From assembly GCF_040436345.1 (NCBI RefSeq), contig NC_133215.1, positions 19,289,306 through 19,353,305 of the forward strand: a stretch of DNA of 64,000 nucleotides. The letters run 5' to 3'. Each line of letters opens with the position of its first letter. The stretch's first letter is position 1. A program made the translations under genes and the position numbers. The stretch comes from Pagrus major. Lineage: Eukaryota > Chordata > Actinopteri > Spariformes > Sparidae. Under the pieces are notes generated by a model. That model worked only from the letters and a program-made list of their open reading frames with translations, did no database searches and was not told the DNA's origin. This document shows, piece by piece, positions 51,101-61,317 of the stretch.

Positions 51101-54100
51101 TTATCTGTTCAACATTACTGAACAAACAGCCATCACCGCTTGCTCTCTGTCTTTCCCAAGTCCTCATCCATCACTCTTTTTCTTCTTTCACCTAGAGTTG
51201 AGTCAGGATGTGGCATCTAAAGGCCTGGGCCTCGTCTATGAGATGGGAGGAGAGGGTGACCAGCAGAAACTGGTGTCGACCCTGGTGGAAACACTCATGA
51301 CTGGCAAAAGGTGAGTGGATGGTTGAGTAAAGGAGAAAGGAATGAAACGAGAGAGGGTCACAGAAGGTTGAAACGTGCTCTCTGTAGAGGAGGAATAAAT
51401 AAGACCAAAATATTTTCAGTGTGTAAAGATATTGTTATATTCTTCTTCATCTTTCCAAACAGAGTGAAACATGCTGTTTCAGACGACACAGAGGTGTTCC
51501 AAGGAGAAGGTTTGGGGAAAACACCTGATGGGTAAGTCATATGTCACTGCTTTAAGACATTTTTTTGCTCTTTTGTGTGTCCAAATGTAATGAAAAAGCT
51601 AAAAATGTCTATTTCTGTGGGTTCTGTGTGCACAAATTGACCTTCTTCTACTTCTTGCATCGATGGCTCCTGGCAGTCATGGCCTGACCACATACAAGGA
51701 GCTCTGTTCTTTGGCAAGTGACCTGAACCAACCAGATCTCGTCTACAAGTTCATGAACCTGGCCAATCATCATGCCATGTGGACCTCCCGCAAGGTATCC
51801 TGCTCATGCATCATACTCTCGAATCTCTTCGGCGAACACACGTCCCAATTTTCCTTCCATCTGTTTCACTTTTCCTTCCACCTGACCTCTCCTCCTTTCA
51901 GGGAGCAGCTTTTGGTTTCCACATGATCGCAGCTAAGGCCGGAGAGCAGCTGGCTCCATTCCTGCCCCAGCTCATACCCCGTCTGTACCGCTACCAGTTT
52001 GACCCTAACCTGAGCATTCGCCAGGCCATGACCAGCATCTGGGATGCCCTGGTCACTGATAAAACCCTGGTAAGAGTTGAGCCTGGTGCACTCACAAAAA
52101 TACACAAGATGTAGTAATCTACTGTCATTAGAGGTTATGTGAGCATGCCTGTTTGTTCTGATGTGTTTCAGGTGGATAAGTATTTGAAGGAGATTCTGCA
52201 GGATGTCATTTCCAACTTGACCAGTAACACCTGGAGAGTGCGCGAGTCCAGGTACAATAACAATACACACTAAACTTCAAACTCCTAAAAATGAATATTA
52301 TTAAGAAAATTATTTAGAAAAAATGCTCCATTTTGTTTTTTTCTTTTGCTGCTCATTTATTAATATTCTAAAACAAAATGAGCGGGTTGAAATGGGCAAC
52401 ACAACATTTGCACAGGAGTAGGGTCTTTCAAGGAAATATGCTGTGTAACATGTATCTGTTACATTTTAAAAGCACATATATAAAGCACATACAAATAGTT
52501 ATTTTTGTCAAGCATTTTACTTATTATTGGAGTCTCAAGGTAAAGATTAGTTTCTCTACACAGTTGGTTTTACTGACAATGGCACTCCAGTTGTCTTTGT
52601 TTGGAGGTTTTACCAGCAACAATTAAGTGTCATGACAAGAGATTGTTTGGGATTTTTGCACATTGTAATCATTGTAACTTTTTAATCATACTAAGCAATA
52701 TGATCATTGTAATTATCGTTATCTATCAAAAGTAGTTTCTTCTCTTACAGTACTTGCAACCTCTTCAGTAAAAGAATGTCAGCTGGAATCCTACACTGTA
52801 ATGTAAATGTCAGAAACAAATGTGTTTTTGATTAATGGATTTTCCTTCCAGCTGCCTGGCCCTGAATGACCTGATTCGCGGCCGCCAAGCTGATGACCTC
52901 ATCGATCACCTAGCAGAAATATGGGAGACACTGTTCAGAGTCCTTGATGACATCAAGGTTAGCCAGAAATGATCACAAGAGCAACAGATGGTATTTGTAA
53001 ATAGTTCTGTAATTATGTAATTTAGAGAAAAAAATGTAACTTTGACACTTTCTAGGATGCATGGTGGGTCAGGATCTCAGTCACAACACATTATAACTGC
53101 ATCCATATGATTATAAACAGTCAGCAGGTACATGTTTAGATTTACAGGTGGACACCGGGGGAAACATGTTGAAAAAAACACATAGGTGTCAACATCATGA
53201 CATGTACCGTCACACCTCTTTTGGATCCGCAGTGCCGGAGTGCTGTAAGAATTGACACACTGGTGCGGCTTTATGCCGGAGCTGCTTGGTTTTGTGTGAA
53301 CAAACAAAGGCAGAGAATTGGCGAACCTCCACTGCAGAGATAATGAGGAGTCTCTGTGTGAAAAGGGCTACGGACAGCAGACATGACTTACACATATTAC
53401 ACACATTACTATAGACACGTTACAGGTAGAGATCCAGTTTTGATTTCTTTCATGATTTTGTACTGTGATTCTGACATTGACATTTTGCATTTCAGGAATC
53501 TGTGAGGAAAGCTGCAGACCTAACACTGAAGACACTCAGTAAGGTAAAGTTGGTTGTCACAGATTTGGCCTGTTTGTAAATCTTTTCTGTAAACGAGCAC
53601 GTCCAAGTGTCAGTGTGTCAGTATGTCTCCTTCTCTCTGTCCAGGTGTGTACTCGTATGTGTGAGTCTACAGGCTCTGCAGCCCAGAGAACTGTGGCAGT
53701 GATGTTACCGACCCTTCTGGAGAAAGGCATCGTTAGCAATGTATCAGAGGTCCGCTCACTAAGGTAACAGCTCATATTGAGGTCACTTATGCTGCTATGT
53801 CTGTTAGTTACAAAACTAGCATTTAGGTTGTGGGAGTAGATGGCAAACAGGATGTGGATGTTTTTTGGAGCATGACAGTTTAAATCTCAGCCCATGTTGA
53901 AAGATGTTGAATGTTTTCCACTGTTTTTGTTAAACAACTGCAAAATCAAACCAGATTCTTCTCAACATGCGGTTTACCTACATATGATCCTGGAAAGATC
54001 AAGTTGTGAACAGGCAATGTCTTGTGTTGGCAGTGATTTGCCATTTTTTTTATGCATTGAACTATGGTTCATTAAAACCACCAAGGCAAGGAAAAATTTA

Positions 54101-57100
54101 CAGTTGCAGTTTTCTAATATGTCATGGCTGTTTTGTTCGTCTTCCAGTCACCACATTACCAGGTTGTAATTTTGTGTCACATCATCGTCTGCCTTATTTT
54201 CTCTCCACCAATCTATTTTATTTTTTTCGTCCAGTATCCAAACTCTGGTGAAGATCAGTAAGACAGCCGGTGCCAGACTAAAGCCCCATGCTTCCCGGTT
54301 GATCCCTGCCCTGCTGGAGGCCCTCAGCACCCTGGAGCCTCAGGTCCTCAACTACCTCAGTCTCAGAGCCACAGAGCAAGAGAAGGTAACCTCAGCTGTC
54401 TGCTGCATCCTCTACATTGTCTGGTAACCAAAGCCTTAAGTATTCTCACAGGTTGGACCCTATATAAGTGTTCGGTTCATTCTGTCTCTATAGAGTGCCA
54501 TGGATGCTGCCAGGCTGAGTGCTGCCAAGTCCTCTCCCATGATGGAGACCGTCAACATGGTAAGAAAAAGACTGCTTAGTAACTGCTGAGTCTCTTGAGG
54601 GTATTAGACCCTGTTTCTAGGTGTCACAGGAAAAAATGTAAGGTTCCTACTTTATAAAACATAACGAAAGCCAGTAAGATCTGTCTTGTGTTTTCCCTGT
54701 GTTCAGTGTCTGCAGCACCTGGATGTTTCTGTACTGGGAGAACTGGTTCCCAGGCTCTGTGAGCTGCTCAAGAGTGGAGTAGGCTTGGGCACCAAGGTAG
54801 ACAAATACTTATGTAATTCTTAGATTGTGTGTAAATGGTGGATTTTGTCTTTCAAATACACTTGTTTGTAACGTACTTAAAGATATCTTGTTAGTGTATT
54901 TATATCAATCTCTTTTCTCGGCTTTAGGGAGGCTGTGCTAGTGTCATTGTTTCACTCACAGTGCAGTGCCCCCAGGACCTCACTCCATACTCAGGTAAGT
55001 TGTAGATATGCTTAACTATTTCTGTAATATGTTTACTATTTAAAGCAAGTGAACTAATATAAAGATATTTTGGTGTCTTCAGGTAAACTGATGAGTGCCC
55101 TGCTGAGTGGTATCCATGACAGAAGCACCGTAGTACAGAAACAATTTGCCTTTGCTTTGGGACATCTAGTCAGGGTAAGAAACACATCTGTTAAGCAGTC
55201 TTATTACATTAATCACACCATAGGTTGCTCTCATTGAGTAAGCATGGGTTGTTACTTGTTTTTCCATCAGACAGCAAAGGACAGCAGTGTAGAGAAACTC
55301 CTACTGAAGCTCAACAGCTGGTACTTGGAGAAAGAAGGTAAGGAATTCACCATTTTCCTCAAAATATAATGATTTTTTTTTATGTACATTAAACCAAACA
55401 GTAAACAAACTGTCTTACTCCCAGAGCCAGTGTACAAGTCCTCATGTGCATTGACCGTGCACGCCATCAGCCACTACAGTCCCGATGTGCTGAAGGGCCA
55501 TGCCGGGGTGGCTCTGCCGCTGGCATTCCTGGGAATGCATCAGGCGCCAGGCCCTGACGAGGAGAAAGGGGAGAGCCATGACGCCACACTGTGGGGTGAG
55601 GTCTGGCAGGAGAACGTTCCAGGTGAGAAACGCTCAAACAGAAGAGCACCAGCTGATTCAACACCAATCATAACATCTGTAGCTATTTTGTCACTGTGAT
55701 AACGGAACCTTTTACTCTTCACACTTTTCTTTGACTCTAGGAAGCTTTGGAGGCATCAGACTCTACATGACGGAGCTGATCGCTCTCACGCAGACGGCGC
55801 TGCAGTCCCAGTCCTGGAAGATGAAGGCTCAGGGTGCTGCTGCCATGGCAACCGTTGCCAAGGAACAGACAGGCTCATTGGTGGCACCACACCTTGGCAT
55901 GGTGTTAACGGCTCTAATGCAGGGACTATCTGGACGCACATGGGCTGGCAAGGTAATGAATAAACGACAACAGTAAAAAAATAAATAAATAAATAAAAAA
56001 TGTTTTGTATTATTTGTATTTTTTTGTTTGATATCTTTTTTTTATTTCAGGAGGAGCTGTTGAAAGCCATTGGATCAGTGGTCTCCAAATGCAGGTGAGG
56101 CTCCTTGCAGAACTTTTCTTCTCATAAATGCCATTTATTTGAAGAATAACTGAGGATATTTATTGTTTTTTATTCTGTTTTTCCATTCTTCCTCTGGATT
56201 CTAGCGTGGAGCTTCAGAAGCCTTGTGCAGGCCAGCCCACTATCTCTGAGGTGCTGGAGCTCGTGTTAAAGGAATGTCGTAAGGAGAGTCTGGTGTACAA
56301 AATGGCTGCTTTGCGCTGTGCTGGAGACGTGCTTCATAGCAGCCAGGAAGACCGTTTCAGCGTCTTGGCGGAGATCCTTTTCCCTCTGATCAAGAAGGTT
56401 CAATCACATCTACTCGTTTCATAGAGCTTGTTTGTGACGGTAATACCATATTGGAAGATATAACTACAATACAACTTGGCTCAATCTATCTTTCTGATTC
56501 CCAACAGAGCTGCCCAGAGAGCGGTGGTGCATCACCGAGGTCACTGGACGATGACGATGATGATAGAGATGTGAAGGAGAAAGAGCTGCAGACAGAAGCT
56601 CTTCTCTGTGCTTTTGAGACTCTTGGAAAGGCTTGGCCAAGAAACTCACAGACTCAGGGTGAGTTTATCTTTAGAACAGACACAACTGGACCACTGCTTG
56701 GATAGAAGTTAACTGGTTCAGGGAAACTAATAAACACTAATCCACATTTTTTTTCCAAACTGTGCACTTGTTTTACATATTGCACTGTGTGTGGTGACAA
56801 ATATTAATCCTGGACACTGAGTAACATCCTCACAACAATATAATGCAGCAAGGTTTTTTTTTATATTCTTTTTTGAAGATGAACACCGTGGTACACTTTT
56901 TGACTCCCTCTGCCAGTTGCTGCTCATGTTGCAGACCACAGTTGCTCCTTTGAGCCTTGACCCCAGTTTGTGATGGTCCTCATGTACGGCAGTAACGTGC
57001 AAAATCATATTCAAACTATTATTTCTGCCTGCCCCAAGTAGAGATGGGTGGATGGATGCACTGATGCAAAGATTACCTTCCTTTACAGTTTCAGACATTT

Positions 57101-59334
57101 TGCAGTCCAAGGGTTTGATTTTGCTATATATTTTGCAAATATGCCAGCAGGTGGTTTTTTGTTTTTTTAGAGATAAAATACATGTAATTTTTCTAATACA
57201 GACGTGTAAGCACTGGTGCTATGATTATGACATATTACATTCCCCCCATACAAAAAAAGATGCTTTCTCTATTTTCTTTTTGTCTGTTGTTCACTGAACA
57301 TGACTGAGATTATATTGAAATGTATTCAACAAGTGAGACATTCAAAGTTTGCCAAATGTCATGTGAACAAAATTATAAGCAGCATCATATCACTTGAATA
57401 CCATGGCAGCATTTCTCACACTCACTCCACCACCTTTAAAACAACAGGTGGGTGGGCTGCTGGGAAGCTGAGATGTGGCCTCTGCCAAGGAATGTTCTGA
57501 ACACTATGTGTCTGTATGTGTGTGTGTAGCTCGTTTCCAGATGGAGGTGTGCAGTATGATGTGTGAGAAGCTCAAGCTGAGCACCTGGAAAGTCCAGCTT
57601 GGTGTTCTACAGTCCATGAAGGCATACTTCCAGGGGTAAGGAACAGACAAGCAAGAGCTTTACCAACTTTTTCTTGTACTTTGTGTTTTGAAATTATTGT
57701 TTTAACACACTGTTTTTCTCCACAGGTTATTGCTGCTAGATAAAGGCAACGAAGACGTCAATGCATTGTCGCAGATCCTCACAGACACCTGTGCTGCTCT
57801 CACTTACCCTTTAGGTAAGAACCTCACCGTCTCACTCAGCTATAGTCTAATATGCCTGCAGAATTTTCTCACCATATTTGTGTTTTTTCCATTCCAGAAA
57901 ACAAAAGTTACTCCTCTGTGAGGACAGAGGCCTTGTCAGTTGTGGATCTGATCGTAAAGAGAACTGGAGGTAAGTATTTATTTCTGCTAAGAATAAAAAG
58001 CTTAAAGTGTATTCTTCTGAGTTCAGTTTGAATGTGAGCAGAGCCATGCTTTTCTACAAGATTGGGTTTTCACTTATGGTCATTGGATGTGCAATATATA
58101 CAAACAATAAGAGGCAGTTGTATGGTAACACATCCTCTGTCAGGAGCTAATTTCAATAGGACTGAAATTTTGTACTGACTTTCATGGTTCTCAGACAATT
58201 GATCCTAAGGTGTTCCCCTTGACTTTTACTCTAGTGCCACCATCATTTTCACATTTGTGATTTTAATTAAAATATCTGAACAACTATTCAGGATGCCAGA
58301 TTGCCATGAAATGTGGTACAGACATTAATGGTCCCTACAGGATGAATTATAATAACTTTTCCTTTAGCGCCATCATCAGGATACAATCAAGGAAATCAAA
58401 GATCAGACATCTGCAAAAATAACACTCCTGAGCTCCAGCCTGAGCTGCAGTTTGTTTAAGTGCTAAATGGCAAACATTAGCATGCTAACATGCTTAACTA
58501 AGATGGTGAATGTTGTAACATCAGCATTGTCATTGTAAGCATTTAGTTTATTGAAGAAGACAGTGCAGATTAATAATGCATGGTAATACATGAGAAAAAA
58601 AATTGCATTAATTATCTAAAAGGCTATTTCTCATCGGTAGTCCCCAGGTGTTAAAAGACTTCCTAAAACACAACAAAGCAAGGGAATAAAACAGGGCACA
58701 GAACTGAGCAGGGAGCAGAGCAAAATAACACAGGGTATGCAGTTTAAAGACTGGAAAAAGACAGACGGTTGTTAAGAGCAGTAAAACCAATAGTGACATG
58801 TTACAGTACATATAGAATGACACGGCAAATAAGCAGAACAGGTATATAGAAGCAAGTTTAGTGCTGATTATGTATATGAATTAATCATCCAATGTTTAAA
58901 TTAGTTACTTAAATACCATCATTCTTATTATAGCATTTAGCTGAGTGCACTGCTGTGTCTGAGTAGAGCTAGCATGGCTGTAGACTCTTAAGTTTTGGTT
59001 CTCTCTCTTCTCTTTTTCTCATTACTCCATTCATTAACTGCATGTTTGTAATCTAACCACAGAGTTTTGATAATACTCCACTGCAAATACTGTGAATTTT
59101 CAATGCAAAGCTTCTTTCTTTTGTTTTTTTTCCGATAGATTATTGATTAAGGTGTCACTGATGAAATACTGTTTTGCCTGTGTGATGTTAACAGAGAGTG
59201 AACAGTGGGACTGTGTGTCGGTGAAGAGCCGGGAGCAGCTGCAGCGCTCCCTGTCAACGCTGCAGTCCGACAGCAGACCAGACCTGAGGGATAAGGCCCA
59301 GGAGCTGCGCAGACACATCCAGAGCCAGCCCTGA
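42502..59334 (+). CDS. ecpas: proteasome adaptor and scaffold protein ECM29 (complete)
   Basis: Forty-nine coding exons chain in phase into 1847 codons plus TGA (59332-59334); human ECPAS is 1845 aa (general knowledge). ECM29 is a large HEAT-repeat protein that binds the 26S proteasome. It takes part in its quality control and links it to endosomes, ER and motor proteins. The start ATG at 42502 gives MAAQDEL and then [11 protein letters not shown], matching the vertebrate N-terminus. The C-terminus ends [12 protein letters not shown]-type helices run through the whole length, with no catalytic motif. No frameshift or internal stop is present, so the gene appears intact. Exon coordinates are in the next three entries. 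Two donors are weak (GTTCAA after 56397, GTGGGT after 50750), but phase and homology support both. Confidence 0.97.
42524..43304 (+). other. ecpas: ecpas first intron
   Basis: A 781-bp intron after the 22-nt first coding part. Donor GTAAGT and acceptor TTTGACAG are good. Apart from a few GCTAGC motifs near 42690-42720 and an ordinary ORF at 42867-43208, nothing is recognisable. Confidence 0.7.
43961..44212 (+). mobile_element. tRNA-derived SINE in ecpas intron 3
   Basis: The tRNA head begins near 43961, with A box TGGCTCAGGAGG (43968-43979) and a perfect B box GGTTCGAATCC (44007-44017). The body has CTCCTGAGGAGCAGGTGG and a 3' end with GTGCTATTTATATACAGGCC. It has the same orientation as ecpas. 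It is the same family as the minus-orientation copy at 423-671 and better preserved in the promoter boxes. Confidence 0.85.
48425..53543 (+). CDS. ecpas: ecpas exons 19-33 (middle)
   Basis: Exons: 48425-48516, 48699-48833, 48925-49096, 49348-49520, 49680-49781, 50067-50190, 50605-50750, 50970-51024, 51196-51310, 51463-51531, 51677-51794, 51902-52069, 52172-52251, 52852-52957, 53496-53543. HEAT-repeat segments include [115 protein letters not shown] and [11 protein letters not shown]. Also visible are [40 protein letters not shown] and [18 protein letters not shown]. Intron phases agree across all junctions. Confidence 0.96.
52252..52851 (+). other. ecpas: ecpas intron 31
   Basis: A 600-bp AT-rich intron between exons ending in split Ser codons (AG|C). 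I see no repeat or exon in it. Confidence 0.7.
52958..53495 (+). other. ecpas: ecpas intron 32
   Basis: A 538-bp intron; it contains ordinary unique sequence and a minus-strand ORF at 53077-53307 with no domain signal. Confidence 0.65.
53645..59334 (+). CDS. ecpas: ecpas exons 34-49 (C-terminal third)
   Basis: Exons: 53645-53763, 54235-54385, 54494-54559, 54707-54796, 54928-54994, 55083-55174, 55271-55337, 55425-55622, 55741-55952, 56051-56094, 56205-56397, 56508-56658, 57530-57635, 57726-57814, 57898-57969, 59195-59334. Markers are [131 protein letters not shown] and [15 protein letters not shown]. An aspartate run ([10 protein letters not shown]) lies in exon 45. Exon 46 follows a TG-rich, pyrimidine-poor acceptor. 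Confidence 0.95.
53764..54234 (+). other. ecpas: ecpas intron 34
   Basis: A 471-bp intron ending in a T-rich tract (TTTTATTTTTTTCGTCCAG). Nothing else is recognisable. Confidence 0.65.
56659..57529 (+). other. ecpas: ecpas intron 45
   Basis: An 871-bp intron whose 3' end is a TG-rich tract running straight into the acceptor (57509-57529). The rest has no recognised repeat. The ORF at 56727-57110 on the minus strand is treated as chance. Confidence 0.65.
58110..59000 (+). repeat. dispersed fish repeat, split by a younger insertion
   Basis: The left part includes CATGAAATGTGGTACAGACA, TGGCAAACATTAGCATGCTA and AAGATGGTGAATGTTGTAAC. The right part resumes at 58932 with GCATTTAGCTGAGTGCACTG and CTAGCATGGCTGTAGACTCT. 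I recognise these as one continuous consensus in spiny-rayed fish, so the segment between them is foreign to it. The left boundary is approximate. Confidence 0.65.
58547..58931 (-). mobile_element. nested retro-insertion with 9-bp target duplication
   Basis: A 385-bp segment sits inside the repeat above, flanked by direct copies of AGCATTTAG at 58538-58546 and 58932-58940. No inverted termini are visible. The plus-strand start TTTATTGAAG reads CAATAAA on the minus strand, suggesting a minus-orientation 5'-truncated LINE- or SINE-type insertion. The family is not identified. Confidence 0.55.
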
Positions 59335-60140
59335 GCTCACACATACACGCACACTGCTCACCCAGCCAGCCAGACACACGCAGTCACAAAATAGAGCAAC
59401 TTCTTATTACTTGTTCATCAGTAAAACATCACACACTCCTCTGTTAGACCTCTTTATCTTCTCCTTGACATAATCACAAATCTCTCAAATAACTGCATTA
59501 CTAATCCATATTACGTGTGAGCTGTTAAAGCTGGCTTTGTGCAGAAGACTGTCCCACTCTTGCTGACAGACTGATTCACATTCATGTATGGCTGACAAAG
59601 CTCGACTCTGAAGCTTGAAGAGACTACAATAACACAACTTGCTGAGTCTGAACTCACGATGACAAGTGGTGAAGGGCAAGGCTATTATTGTAATGTGTTT
59701 TATTTGGTTCATTTAAATGGACAGTAAGATAATGATAATAAATACTATATAAACCAATGTGTTGGGTTTGTGGACGCTGTATACCTATAGCCCCAAAATG
59801 GGGACTTTTACTACTGTTGTGGGTTTGCCTACTTATTAAATATCCGAACAGCAGCAGGTTGTGCACCTTAGCAGAGTTGCACTTTTCAGAGGTGTGGACA
59901 CATCCTCAGTTTTACCACTGTTGCTGATCTGTGGTGATCGACTGAGGAATTGGAGATAATATCCATGTGTGTCCTGTAAATGGTGTTTTCTCCTGTTTGC
60001 AAGGTGAATGAGCAAGACAGCAGCCAACTTTGTGACGTCTTGAGAATAAATTAAAAAACAAACCCTGCTGTTCAAGTGTCAAAGTGATACTCTTGTTGTT
60101 TGAATTTGTCCCTGATGAAATAAAACTTGACAATTTGGAC
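59335..60140 (+). other. ecpas: ecpas 3' UTR
   Basis: Sequence after the ecpas stop. Two AATAAA signals lie at 60045-60050 and 60119-60124; the second is followed by TTTCTTTTGTCTT, so cleavage near 60140-60150 is likely. It contains no repeat that I can name. Confidence 0.65.
60119..60124 (+). terminator. poly(A) signal of ecpas (distal of two)
   Basis: AATAAA with a T-rich downstream element; a second AATAAA lies 74 bp upstream at 60045-60050. Confidence 0.6.
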
Positions 60141-60935
60141 AAGTGACTTTCTTTTGTCTTAATACAGAGTGATAGTTATACATTTACAGTTTTAAATCAA
60201 AGCGACAAGGTAATGTCAAGTGTCTGAGGTGCTCAGTGATTATCTACTTGACCTCACGCAAATGAAAAGTTGGGTGAAAGCAGAACATTGTAGCATTCTC
60301 CTAGACAACTGAAGTAGGTAGGTGTTTAAAAATGTAAAAACCAAACGGGAAAAAAAATTAAAAATGGCTCCATGCAGCTCGTCCAATGTTTACATCCTGT
60401 AAACAAGGAACTGGAGCACAACATTAGTAAGCACTGCAAGTACAGCCAGGAAGCTGCTGATAAGGTACACACAGACACGCACGCATCAGTCAGTTCTGTA
60501 CTACAATAATATATTTGTATTACTTCACTATAGCTGCTAAACTAAAAGCTTTGGTACACACTATTTGAAGTGGGTGCACAAGCTCAAACACACATTGAGG
60601 GTGTAAATAATGACTTTTCAAATCAGTTTGGTAACTCAGGACTTCCAGAGACTTGGTTAACCCTCACTCTGAGTGAGCTCTCACTCTATCCTTTTCAATG
60701 GATAACCTAAAAACCTAAAAAATATCAGGTATTAGATTGCTTATTTTCATATAGTATAGTATAGTATATGCGATAATCTTGTAAATTTGAGGTAGAAAAT
60801 AAATCCTGGAACTAATGAATGCAGTTTTCTGCCACTAGGGGGCACCAATCTGAATGATTACAGGTTCAGAAGCAGCTTCAATACATTAGGAATGGGAAAC
60901 AGAAAGCAAACCAAAAATCAAATGTTAATATTTGA
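60141..60935. other. spacer between ecpas and smc2 3' ends
   Basis: A tail-to-tail spacer of about 0.8 kb. It holds a short TATAG repeat (60756-60770) and the fragment GCCACTAGGGGGCACC near 60832, a motif common in fish repeats. No gene is supported. Confidence 0.6.
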
Positions 60936-61317
60936 CCTGCTTTATTTACTAAAATATATGGACACGTTAGCTGAGAATAGAACTGATCATGTGTAGAAGA
61001 AGAGCATGAACACAGACCAGAAAAGAGACAGAATAATTGAGGGGAAAATTTACAGATACAAAAGGTTTAAAATACACAAAGATGTGAAGAAGCTTCATAG
61101 TTGAACAAAGAGAGGATACATGCCACGCAAGACAAGTTCAACATAAACAGCTTGGTGCCACATTGAGAATAAAAACAGTCACATGAACAGAACTTGAGTA
61201 TACACAACTGATTGCCACAAGTTATTAACAGATACCACATTTTGTTATGTTAAAATGATATAGTCTTTACAGAAGCGATACCAGAGCATAATAGAATCAG
61301 TTATTTCAGTGTAATGA
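60936..61317 (-). other. smc2: smc2 3' UTR
   Basis: Sequence after the smc2 stop on the minus strand down to a candidate AATAAA (TTTATT at 60941-60946 on the plus strand). The extent is inferred from that signal alone. Confidence 0.45.

Larger units (their letters stand above)
57970..59194 (+). other. ecpas: ecpas last intron (1.2 kb)
   Basis: Most of this intron is a common fish repeat (58110-58546 and 58932-59000) interrupted by a second insertion (58547-58931). Both are listed separately. The last exon follows acceptor GTTAACAG. Confidence 0.7.

Noticed and set aside
51791-51901. Possible U12-type intron in ecpas (donor GTATCCTG)
   Set aside because: The donor resembles the U12 consensus RTATCCTTT, but no TCCTTAAC-type branch site lies near the acceptor and a normal CTGAC branch plus pyrimidine tract is present; treated as a U2 intron.
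56727-57110. 127-codon minus-strand ORF in ecpas intron 45
   Set aside because: No recognisable domain or splice context; treated as a chance ORF.
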